Source: Selaginella moellendorffii (taxonomy: Eukaryota > Streptophyta > Lycopodiopsida > Selaginellales > Selaginellaceae). From it: a stretch of 64,000 nucleotides of DNA. Position 1 is the first letter of the stretch; every line of letters begins with the position of its first letter. The stretch is taken from positions 132,812 to 196,811 of the forward strand of contig NW_003314339.1 in the NCBI RefSeq assembly GCF_000143415.4, given 5' to 3'. Under the pieces are notes generated by a model. It was not told where the DNA came from, ran no database searches, and saw nothing but the letters and a program-made list of their open reading frames with translations. A program made the position numbers and the translations under genes. This document shows positions 35,388-45,799 of this stretch, piece by piece.

Positions 35388-36540
35388 TGTCGCGAATGTG
35401 ACTTCAGGTATCGAAAGTTACCTGTCGGCTAATCCTTATGGACACTCTTACCTTACTGCCACGATGGCAGGAGGTCGGTATTGCTGGGCCCGTTATCAGT
35501 CTCCGCCTAAGCTAGTTGAGAAACTGGTCATCACATGTGCACTTAGACCGGAAGGGCACTAAGGAAGGAAATCCTAAGTTGTCATTTAGTCAAGCAGACT
35601 TGACACGGTGATGAGAAACTCATGATGTTGGCTTGCACTTGCTAGTGTTAGGAACCCCCGCGATATTGAGATTGGTCCCTCAATATTGCTAGATGATAGC
35701 TTACCGTGTCTGCCAAACACCCTTGCTATCATGCCTTTTGTGTTAGTCTCATTTTGGTCCCAAATGCTATTTATGGAAAGTGTCCAGATTTGCTCATTTG
35801 GCATATCTGCGGAATGTAGAGATTGTCCTGAACACAATGGTGTTCGTCCCGTGCCCAAATTCGCAATCTAGGGACATTCCATATTTAGTAAGTTTCGAGC
35901 TTGTCCCAGAGACTAACTCCTAATACTAAGGGAGGCTTGGGGTGAAAGCCCAAAGCGTGTGTTCCTCAAGGGGGGGGGGGGGGCTGTGGGGGGTTCCAAA
36001 TGTATAGTAGGGATAGTGGGTAGGTCGGGCATGGCCGACCAACCTGAGGCATAGTCTAGCTCCCGCTTGCGTGCCTGTCCTTGTTCTGCGTCCGGCTTGG
36101 GTCTAAGCCCAAGTTCCATTCCATGCTAGTTGGTGGAGTACCCATATCCTCACGTTAGGCCACTGGTATGCCGAAATAGCGCCAGACTCCGTTTGGCTCC
36201 GTTTTGTGTGCTGGTCCTGGCATTGGGATGCTGGTTGCTCCAGGACTGTTCCAAGTCGCTCCGAGCTCCTGTCCCTTCGCTCCTTGGGCTTTATGCTCGG
36301 GAGTTGCTCCGTGGTTCGGTTCCGTCACTCCTTGGCTCCATGCTTGGGAGTTTGGCACCGTTCCTTTGTTCAGTGGCCCAAGGCCCTGAACCTCGGGTTC
36401 TTATGGACACGTGGCATGGACACGTGGCATGTGACATGTGGCATCCGTCACGTGGCACAAAGAGGGTTTAGGCTCCGCTTCGTGGTGTTATCCTATGGTA
36501 AATCACCATAGGATAAAGGGTCAAAACCACGTGCGCTACA
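35388..36540 (+). repeat. 3' LTR, 1153 bp
   Basis: It is nearly identical to the 5' LTR. Differences seen by eye are scattered substitutions, a longer G-run near 35971 and one extra ABRE-bearing repeat unit. Confidence 0.9.
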
Positions 36541-37309
36541 AGGGAGGGGGATTGGGAGAGATTTGGGAATCCGTGGATGGATGGTTAACACTCTGTTGCT
36601 CATGCAGTGAATAGCTGAAACCAAGTAGGACCAAGTAGGAGCTGGTACCATATGCGAGAACCTTGGCGAGGGAACTTAGCAAAAGCCAAGGCAGTGTTGG
36701 ACGGATAGACAAGGTGAGCTAGCAAATTGGAAAGGAAACATTTATGGCTTACATCCATGAGTAGTTATTCTAAGACCACACTTTAGCATCCTTAAGATGC
36801 CCGGAAACATGAGGAACACCTTTCCCCAATATCCCTCCATCGGTCCCTACCAAGTCCCACTTTATCTACAGCAATGCTCATTAACACTGCCATTGAGTTA
36901 GGGCCTGAAGGCCCGACTACTAAGTCCTATTGACATCTAGGACTTCCTCACTAGGTGACTATGCCCTTGGTCACTACACAAGAGGACTATTCTTCTTCTT
37001 TTCCACAGTCCGGGACTTTAGGATGACATTTCGAGTCACCGTAGCCATATGTGAGCTTTATGGGTACTTTCCCCACCTTCTGCCTTTGGGTGCCCTAGCT
37101 ATGTGGTTAGAGTGAGGTTTCAATGAGTCATGCCAAATATCCAAGTAAGTAGTGCCACCCACATTTAGATTGGGAGTATTGACCATTCGATTTCCCAAGA
37201 GAGTTAAAACCAACTTTTGAACACTTCACCAAGTTACCTCACTTGTCCATCTGTGTTCATTTTAGCCTTGGACTCTTCAATGATTATATTATTATCCACC
37301 ACATAGGTA
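36541..37309. repeat. Rearranged pieces of the LTR-like repeat family
   Basis: Part of this stretch (~36770-36880) is the inverse of the tail of copy B (around 38420-38510; ccccaatatccct versus agggatattgggg). No gene is recognised. It looks like inverted debris of the same family. Confidence 0.5.
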
Positions 37310-38870
37310 TAGCTGTGAGACACAAAATCCCTAGGCCCTAAAGTGGAGCCAAAAGGGTGCCACTTGGTAGTGGCCAAAGCGAAAGCCAAATGAGTGTAAC
37401 ACATTTGGACTAAAAACTCCGACTTAAAAGGTCGAGAGCGGGAGTGGAACTCTCAACGACGTGCTTGAGGAACAAGCATGAAGCAAACAATAAGTGAGTC
37501 TCTAGAAAAGGGACACAAGAGGACCAACACATGACACCTGGAGGAGTCTGAGATGGAGTCCGAGATGGACCCGAGATGGACCCGAGATGGAGTCTAAGAT
37601 GGAGTCCGAGATGGACCCGAGATGGAGTCCGAGATGGACCCAAGATAGAGCCTGAGATGGAGTCCAAGATGGAATCCGAGATGGAGGCCGAGAAGGACCC
37701 GAGATGGAGTTCGAAGTCGAGATCGAGATCGAGGCCGGGATTGAGACTGAGACTGAGACCAGGACCAAGACTAAGACCAAGGCCGAGGCCGAGACCGAGC
37801 CCAAGCCCAAGTCCAAGTCCGAGTCTGACTCTGAGTTTGAGTTTGAGGGGGGTGAAAGCCCAAAGCGTTCGTCTCCCAGACCCTAGGGGTTGGTGAGCTC
37901 CAAGAGTATAGTAGGGGGGGAGGACTCCAATGGAGCCAGTTTGGCCAGGAAAGGCCAGTTTGGCCTAGGAAGGCCAGACCCAGTGTTAGGTGATGATCTG
38001 ACCATTGGGAAGTCCAGGACTAAAGTGAATACGGACTGACAAGCAAGGTAGCTTGGTGAAGTGTTCAAGAGCCAGCTTTAGTTCCCCCAGGAGATCGAAT
38101 GGTCAATGATCCCAGTCCAAGTGTGGGTGGCATTACTTATTTGGATACCTGGCGTGGCTCAATGAAACCTTGCTCTAATCCCATGGCTAGAGCACCCAAA
38201 GGCGGAAGGCGGGGAGAGTACCTACGAAGCTCGTGTAAGGCCACGGTATTCCAAAATGTCGCCCCAAAGTCCCAGACTATGAATAGGAAAAGGAGCAGTC
38301 CTCTAGTGTAGAGACCAAAAATACGGTCATGTGAGGAGGAAGTCCCAGAGGACCGTGGGACTTAGTGGTCAGGCTTGTGGGCCTTGATCTAGTGGTAGTG
38401 TTAGCGAACACGGCCATGGACAGAAAAGGGACTTAATGGGGACTGGAAAAGGGATATTGGGGAAGGCTAATCCCCATGTTTGTGGGCATTCTAAGGATGC
38501 TAAGGAGTGGATCTAGGATGATCACTCATGGATGGATGGCCCATTCCTTGAGAGATGAGACAGTGATGCAGGTGGTGTTAGACCACTAGTGTGACCAAGG
38601 TGAAGGGGCATGGCCTTAGTGTAACAGGCTGATATGTTAGTGGTACCTTGGGGTGTCAGTCATGGAACCGGACACATGGAGCACTTAGACCAAGTGCAAA
38701 GGTTGAGTGGCGGGGATGCCATTCACGGGGCTAGCAAGACCAAGTCCAAAATAGGACTTATGAAGGATGTGAGTGAGACTCCTCCAAGTGGTCGGAGGTG
38801 TGGTTAAGTGATTAAAGTAGAATGGAAAAATTAAGTCACTTACAATAGCCTTCCTTGGTCACATTGGGCT
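37310..38870 (+). repeat. LTR-like repeat family, copy B
   Basis: It starts at gtgagacacaaaatccctag. The GAG array at 37548-37850 has gagatggagtcc-type units, then gaggccgagacc-type. Then gggtgaaagcccaaagcgtt, gtatagtagggg and a tail (accaaggtgaaggggcatgg) closely match copy E at 62877-64000. Confidence 0.7.
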
Positions 38871-39500
38871 TTTTTGGCCAAACAAGTTTTATTGGAGTCC
38901 TCCTCCTACTTGGAGCTCATCAAACCCCCAGGATTTGAGAAATGATCACTTTGGCCTTTCACCATTGAACTCGAACTTGAACTCGGATCAAACTTAGACT
39001 CGGACTTGGTCTTGTTCTTGGTCTCAGTCTCAATCTCAGTCTCAACCTCGATTTTGGACTCGGTTTTGGTTTCCATCTTGGACTCGACCTTAAGCTCTAT
39101 CTTAGACTCGACCTTGAGCTCTATCTCAGACTCCATCTTAAACTCTATCTTGGACTCCATCTTGGACTCTATCTCAAATTCCATCTCAAACTCCATCTTA
39201 GGTCCATTTTGGACTCTTTCTTGGACTTTATTTTGGACTCCATCTCGGGTCTATCTTGATATTTTTACATGTCATATGTTAGTCCTTTTATGTCCTTTTT
39301 CTAGAAGCTTACTTATTGATTACTTTATGCTCATTCCTTAAGCACTTTGTTAGGAGTTTCACTCCCGCTCTTGATTTTTCAACTTGGAACTTTTAGTCCA
39401 AATGTGTTATATTTGTTTGGCTTCCGCTTGGGCCACTACCATATGACACCCTGTCGGCTCTATTTTAGGGCTTACAGATTTGTGTCTTATAATTGCACCA
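38871..39500 (-). repeat. LTR-like repeat family, copy C (inverted)
   Basis: A reverse-complement copy: the minisatellite (38968-39260) reads tccatcttggactc on the plus strand. It is followed by the inverse of the 5' module (tttagtccaaatgtgttata, ~39395). Confidence 0.65.
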
Positions 39501-41088
39501 CCCATAGACAAAGTTTGATGTCCTCATCAAATGATAAACCATTTCATAAAGTAATCCCATCATAAATTACCATTTTCCTTAGCACTAAGATAATATTTGT
39601 CAATGGTTCAACACCGAAGGCTCACCATGCCTTTCCCATCCTTTAAGGAGCTAATCAATCCAACTTAGAGTTTTATTAGATCATATATGATAATTCTTAT
39701 TTTTTGTTCGTTTAATTCTCATTAAACCCGTTAGAAACACCTTCTCTATCTTTACTACTCATTCCAGTAACTGTCATACTTTAAAACTATGATATTGACT
39801 TCTCAAATCAAATTCCTTGGTGTCTCTAACACCTTGCATTGTACATACTATGCAAACTCCACTTCCCCATCTTAGAAAGCCTTTCAATTGGGGATGGTCC
39901 AAAGTTGAGTTGAGCTCAATTCAACACAAGTCAATTCAAGACAACATGGTCAACTAAAAGTCTTATAAAGGAAATCTAAATTGAACAAATGAAAACTTTA
40001 AAATATTTAAATATATAAATATTTAAGTTAAAAGTTTCTATAAGATTGAATTGTTTAAAAAAGATAAAGTTCACGAGAACTTATCTTTTGTAAAGCTATA
40101 TTATTTTATTATGACTACTATTACAGTTGCCATATTTTGATTTAAATACTTAATATTTTGAATACTTTTACAGTTGTAGATACTATTCCTTTATTCAAAA
40201 GATTTGTTAGGGTTTTTGAGAAGATGGGAAGCAAAGAAGATACAAAATCTATGAATAAGAGTTATAATGCAAAGGTATGTAAAAATGTTAATTTTATTTC
40301 ACTACCACAATTTCCATATTACACTTTTGATCTTTATTACCCATATGGGAATGTGGAGACCATTATCACAATTGATAAAAATGCTTTTATTACTTCTGAA
40401 ACAACAGTTCAGACCAAGAGAAATGAAGAAATGAACAGCACGGCAAAAAACACCAAGAAATTTACTCCATAAAACTTTCTATGACATTTATAATTTATAT
40501 ATTAATTCATATCATAAACTTTGTTGCCTATCTATATTACAATCTTCTTATATGATAAGACCAAGGTATATTTTTGCAGTGAATCCTCATTAAAAGTTTT
40601 CGGGAGTTGTTTGTGAATAATAATAAAAGAAATCGAAATCTTTCAAAAGACTCAAAAATAATATCACATCAAAAAATCAACTTTATCTACATTTCCAAGA
40701 CTGAAAAGCAATCTCATACAAGAGAATGGCAGCATACCCACGTGCTTTGCCACTATAATGTGGTCTATATTTCCTTACAATCTATTTCCCTAGACATTTG
40801 GCATGTGTAGAAAGGAATATATGTGTAGCAAAGTAAGATTTCATCATAATGATAGAGCATGTGTATACACAATAATCTAAAATTCTAAAAGCTTTTATAT
40901 TTACAAGTAAGCTATGATTATGAAACCCCATTTCCAAGACTAACATTTAAAGAATCTCAATATTATCAGTATCATAATAAATAAACCTCATTCCCAAGAC
41001 TAGAACTTAGTATATAAACTATCTAGAAAAGTTATAGTTATTGTAGTGTTTTTTTTTCTCCTTGAGCTCATTGGAAGTTTGTATTGAA
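39501..41088. other. AT-rich stretch, no supported gene
   Basis: Strongly AT-rich. A short exon-like ORF (to 40472, preceded by a possible acceptor tttacag near 40175) has no recognised family and no upstream partner. Nothing else can be supported. Confidence 0.35.
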
Positions 41089-41529
41089 ATGGCTCGAAGG
41101 AAAGTCACTGTTACTCATACTTTGCCCCTTAGCATTTCATATCAATCTCTATCTCCATCCCTAGGTTCTAGTAACATTCCACCTTCATCTCCATATAACA
41201 ATCTTTTTTTTGTTGAGGGCTCTAGTGAAGTTAAACTAAAGCTCCCTATATATGAAATTTCGGATTTTGCTACTAGAGAAGGATTGCCTCTAGCACTTCA
41301 AGAGCAATGCTGCATGTTTTTGCCAAATCTTGCTCCTGACATGGTAGAACTAGAAAGCACAGAATGCTATTACATTCGGTGTCTAATATGTTACTTTTTC
41401 TTGGACAAGACAAATGGTTTTATAGGTTTACAAACTTTTCTTGAGCACTATAGCAATTGCCCAATGTTGGGTTTGGAAAATGTGCATATGTGGATATACA
41501 ATAGATTCAAGAATGAATTACAGGCATAA
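41089..41529 (+). CDS. Hypothetical 146-residue protein in the AT-rich island
   Basis: A single ORF starting ATG at 41089 in a good context (gaaATGGc) and ending TAA. It has a basic start (MARRKVTVTHTLP), a Ser/Pro-rich segment and then a globular-looking part with aromatic and cysteine residues (ECYYIRCLICYFFLDK). No family is recognised. In this stop-rich AT-rich DNA, 146 codons is longer than expected by chance, but it may be one exon of a larger gene or a transposon-encoded piece. It points away from the minus-strand gene beginning at 45.4 kb. Confidence 0.35.
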   Translation: MARRKVTVTHTLPLSISYQSLSPSLGSSNIPPSSPYNNLFFVEGSSEVKLKLPIYEISDFATREGLPLALQEQCCMFLPNLAPDMVELESTECYYIRCLICYFFLDKTNGFIGLQTFLEHYSNCPMLGLENVHMWIYNRFKNELQA

Positions 41530-42048
41530 ACCCATTATTCCTTTATGGTGAGGAACAACATTCCCTTGGGAAACATTGCATTGGCTAGTGCAAAATATGG
41601 GGTTTTTAGGCTGCCCTACAGTGGAATATAAGATCTAAAATTACTTTACTATACTATAGTATTGTCAATTTTAAAAGAAAAAATATAATAAAATGATATT
41701 AGTTGTAAATAACATACTTTATTCTAGAAGGTGCTATCATGAAGGCAACACACAAGTGCTACAAAGTGGTGGTGAGAGGTGAGAATGATAATTTACAATT
41801 ATAATATTTGACACTAACACTAACATTTAACACTTTTATTGAAATCTGATATATAACGTGTTTTTCATTTTATGTAAAGATGCAATTAACTTTCTTCTAC
41901 CTCATCATCAACATATTGATTTCTTTTATGCTTACTTCTATATTAGTATTGTGGGGAAGATTCACCTTATATATGTTAAGCTATAGCTTTTGCATAATCG
42001 GGGAGACTTCCAAAGCCTCCAATTCTAGAAATTCCAAGTGACTGTGAT
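41530..42048. other. AT-rich spacer, nothing recognised
   Basis: There is no ORF, RNA gene or repeat that I can support between the plus-strand ORF and the minus-strand gene. Confidence 0.4.
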
Positions 42049-45000
42049 CTATAAAACAGAATTAAACATATATTGAAATTTTAATAAACATAATTTACCT
42101 CCTTGAGGTTGGAAGCAACTCACGAATCCTCTGAGCCAGCATTTGAAGAAATGGTGTTCTTTAATAGCAAACACCAACCTACCAAAGTCATGTGCTACCT
42201 CCATCATACCTACTGTGCAATCAATCACAACACCATCTGGTGGGCAATAGAGCTCAAGCAAGACTTGCATTGTTAATGGAGTTTGAAATTAATACCTTGG
42301 AAACATGTTGCGGATCTGCTCATCACAAAGTTGGGTATAATGTTAATGGAAATATCATACCCAGGAAAAACACATGTTGCACATTCGTTATCATGAAACC
42401 CATCATGTGTGTTTCTGCAGAAGGCATGATAGGTCCATATCATAATCTAGAAAATAAAAAGTTTAGAAATTAAATAAAAATATAAAATACATACTCACCT
42501 TTTCAAGCTTCCCTTGGACACCCCTCGTATTGACGCCAATAGGATTCATGATGCACCCGGAAGAGAATGACTTGAAATGAACTTCTACTGCATACGTCAT
42601 AAGTTCATACATCCAATTAGGGTCATTTGGTAGGATGAAGACGACATGGCCAGCTTTGAGCATAAGGGCTTCGGATAAAAGGAATGCATCGCGCATATGG
42701 TCAAGTGTGAGAAAGTTCCAATTCTCAACTTTCCCATTGATATTTGAAAGACCATTTAGAAAGTCGAAGAGAATGAAGTCCACAACTGGGAGCAAGGGCC
42801 TTTGTATCTTTCGGCACCAATAGTTGAATTGGTGCCGTATATCCATGTTGATGTTGTCTTCTGTGAAAGACATTAACAATTTACTATAGAAGCTAATGAA
42901 AACACCCATAATGCCTCGTTATGTTATTGGGGAAACAAAACGAACCTATAAAATAGCTAAGTGAATGAAAAAAGAAACAAATAATATACTACTGTCATAT
43001 GGTATGTTGTTGATGAGAGTTCCTCCAACTCCTTTTCATAAGCATCTTATCGAGCTGGAATGAAATTACTACCAATAGTCATTGTTGCAAAAAACATGTA
43101 TTACCACCTTTCATTTATAAAATTCACTTTTGCTTACCTCGAGGTTAACATGATATTCTATGAACCACTTGATCATCATTATTTACTGGTGGAACTTGAT
43201 CCGGATCTTGGTTGTTTGATGGTTGAACTAGAGCCTAATCCTAATTATTTGGTGGTGGGAGGAGAATTTGATCTAAAGCTTCTTCATCCTCATTTCCATC
43301 ATTACTTGTATTGCCATCATTATCAACATTGATAACTTCCTTTTGGTCTAGTGTAGAGGTCTCCTTCCTTAGGAGCTCCAACTCCCAAGGGCATTCTATC
43401 TCCGTGTCTTTGGAACTCTCACAAATATTGTTAGGTATATTCCTTTATCCCTTACACCCTTTGCAACAAATCGAGTGCAAACTGGTGCCTCAAATGACAT
43501 GCCTCTATATCGAAGATACTTGTAAATAATATATATTAAAAAAAAGTTTTAGAAATCATATTATACCTATAAACTGCATATCATATGAAATAAGGTTGAC
43601 CATGTTAGCAATCATAAGTTGTTTTGCTTGTAGACTTCTTTGGCAGCCACCCCTCTTTAATCCCTTTCAATAATGTGTTGATATAACTGTTGAAAGACAT
43701 AAATATGCCATTTAGATCATCACCAATGTGCAGTGCCAAGAACTTTTCACCTTCATTTATAGTTTGCATGATGTAGATAGCCCTTCTTATCATGTTTTCA
43801 AATAGTTCTGGTAGTCCTTTCTCTTTGTTCATCAAGTAAACATTGAGGAACTCCAGAGTCTCTAACTGTTTCTTATATAGGAACTTCAATTTTGCAATAT
43901 TATAAATTATATCATTTAGAGTTTTGTTCACTGCGAAAGTAACATATGCATAATTGAAAAAAATGAAGTGTGATAAGAAACTTACATTTATGAGAAGAAA
44001 TTTTGGCTATAATCTCTAGCCACTCCTTTGGCCTATGATTGTTTGCAATGCATACTAGTTTCTTTAACTTTGAAGTCTTTGCATGTTGAATTTTGTATTC
44101 AATTTGTACGAACTCAGCCAAGAGCTCTTCCTGACTCTTCTTGGATATGCAAGTTTATAAGCATCTTACTTGACCTTCATCAAAGGCTAAAAATGAAAAT
44201 AATAAAAAGAGGCTCTTATAAAGTGAAAGGGAAAGACATACCTTACACCAAACAACGAACATAAAATTGATTGGGTTGTTGAACCAAGTTGTATTGTCAT
44301 TTCGAGTGGATGAGTGCCAAACAAGTGTTGTGAGATCATCACCATAATATTGGCGGATGTCATCCTCACTCAAAAATCAAAGTTGTTAGATTTCATGGAT
44401 AAGATCTTGCTTTTGAACAATGAATTGCCCAAGCTTACATTTATACACAATAAAACAAGTTAAAGTGGAGTTGGAGGTAAAATTATAAAACTTATACATT
44501 GATCTTTTGGCAAGCCAAGATAAGTCTATTGACATCCAGAGGTCCCTTTACGTAAACATGGCCAACTAAAACGTTGATATGGTAGATAGGATTATCGAAA
44601 AAATGATCATCGATACACTTCATCCAAGCCCTATATCGGTGGTTACCATCAATAATTTGGAATATTGTCCCCGCAAGTTGTTGAGTCTCAGGATGTTTAA
44701 TAAGCATATTATCAAATTCCAGGGACTTCCTCTTCCAAATAGAATCCCAACTATTCACAATCTCGAGTGTGACGGTAATGATCTCCGTTGTTCTTAACTT
44801 GCAAAAAGAGACTAGAAACACACTGATATTTGTCGCAAGTCCATTTTGTTTGAACAAGCTATATATGTCCGGATTGACATACTTGGATGCTGTGCAGAAA
44901 AGGTTTGTCAGCTGCAAACAGTAAAGAGGGATTTCTTTGATCAAGTCACAAGGGTCTGGCCACTTGAACATCTCAAGTGTTTAGTGAACTGTTTTTTCCT

Positions 45001-45364
45001 TTGTCTATATAATAGTCTCTTAGAAACGCTTGTCCACCACATTGTCAAGAAGGTCTGCAACTCTTTCAACTCCAAGTTGTTCCTTAGGTTCCCTATTATG
45101 AACACCATTAGATTGCCCAACTTTAAGAATTTGTGTTGGTGGTGGGCCAATGAGGAGTAATGGTGGAGGTGGTAGTGGTGATGGTGGGGGTGGTGATAGT
45201 GGCAGCAGGGGCGAAGGCAATAGTGGCAGTGGTAGTGGCAATGGTGGTGGTGGAGGTGGTGATGGTGGTGGTGGAGGTGGTGATAGCGGTGGTGGAGGTG
45301 TTGATGGTGGTGGAGGTGGTGGATATTTAAACAAATGTGTTTTTGTTGATATGCCAATAGACAT
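42049..45364 (-). pseudogene. ParB-like plus permuted DNA methyltransferase-like multi-exon gene, probably decayed
   Basis: Exon-like blocks on the minus strand, in order. At 45364-45020 there is a long polyproline stretch and then REPKEQLGVERVADLLDNVV. At 44971-44499 there is a ~155-residue block with IFQIIDGNHRYRAWM, a ParB/DGQHR-like active-site motif, ending at donor GTATAAG. At 44372-44246, 44121-43943 and 43931-43605 lie helical blocks. At 43500-43040 there is an acidic Asn/Asp/Pro linker. At 42860-42499 (clean AG and GT borders) VVDFILFDFLNGL, AGHVVFILPNDPNWM and CIMNPIGV occur. At 42290-42060 LLELYCPPDGVVIDCTVG occurs, like a SAM-binding motif I. Motif IV-like before motif I-like is the beta-class N4/N6 amino-methyltransferase order. 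The DPPY-type site is degenerate, and there are frameshifts and a stop between 42420 and 42280. Domain assignment is by eye and moderate. Confidence 0.45.
45129..45336. repeat. GGT/ACC-rich trinucleotide region
   Basis: ggtggtggaggtggtgatgg-type repeats encode polyproline on the minus strand in the putative first exon of the ParB-like gene. The Gly-rich plus-strand reading is a shadow. Confidence 0.8.
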
Positions 45365-45559
45365 GTCGATTGTAATGTCGTCATTAGTGCTGAATTAAAC
45401 TTCTCATGTTTTCTTAGCTTCAACAACTTTTTTATGTGGTATAATTTTCCTTTTCTGCAAAAGAAAAAATTTTGTTAGTCAAACTAAATAAAGATAATAA
45501 GAAATTCAAACAGTCAAAGAGAAAAAAGAAAAATCAAGTGGGCACTTTATCTTTAGGGA

Positions 45560-45799
45560 CTTAACCTACCTTAGGGCTCACAGTGGAAAGGTGGCACAGT
45601 GGAGCTTTTGAGGTAGCTTGGGGGTGGTTGGGTGGTGAGGAACCTCAAGAGGTGGTATAGCATAGTCTAGGGTGACTTGATCTTTGTGTTTTTGCGCTAA
45701 ATCATAATAGCTAGTGATCTTACCCTAATATGCCTTAATATACCCTTGAGCCTCCCTTTGACCAATGTTGACCATGTGGTCAAAGCTGGCGCCTAACAA
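45560..45799 (-). repeat. Gypsy 3' LTR with internal inversion
   Basis: On the minus strand the LTR starts tgttaggcgccagc at 45799, after a polypurine tract (gggggggaagaat, 45800-45812). Relative to the LTR at 61713-61919, the part from ~45580 to 45720 is inverted: cttaacctaccttagggctc reads in the opposite sense. Confidence 0.65.

Larger units (their letters stand above)
29277..36540 (+). mobile_element. Non-autonomous LTR retrotransposon (LARD-like), 7.26 kb
   Basis: Two near-identical LTRs (29277-30413 and 35388-36540) both begin TGTCGCGAATG and end GCGCTACA, so TG...CA termini are intact. A primer site complementary to tRNA-Met (tggtatcagaggatgag, from 30416) follows the 5' LTR. A polypurine tract (aagggggggagag, 35375-35387) precedes the 3' LTR. 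The ~4.97 kb internal region (30414-35387) has no gag, protease, reverse transcriptase or integrase motif and is stop-rich in all frames. It must therefore borrow proteins. The flanks gggga (29272-29276) and aggga (36541-36545) could be a diverged 5 bp target duplication. High LTR similarity implies a recent insertion into repeat copy A. Confidence 0.88.

Noticed and set aside
42049-45364. Bacterial or phage contamination carrying a ParB-methylase gene
   Set aside because: The frame is split by splice-like borders (AG...GT), and plant LTR sequences flank it without a composition break inside the gene.
45150-45398. Glycine-rich protein on the plus strand
   Set aside because: It is the shadow of the polyproline-coding repeat on the minus strand and has no start context or homologue.
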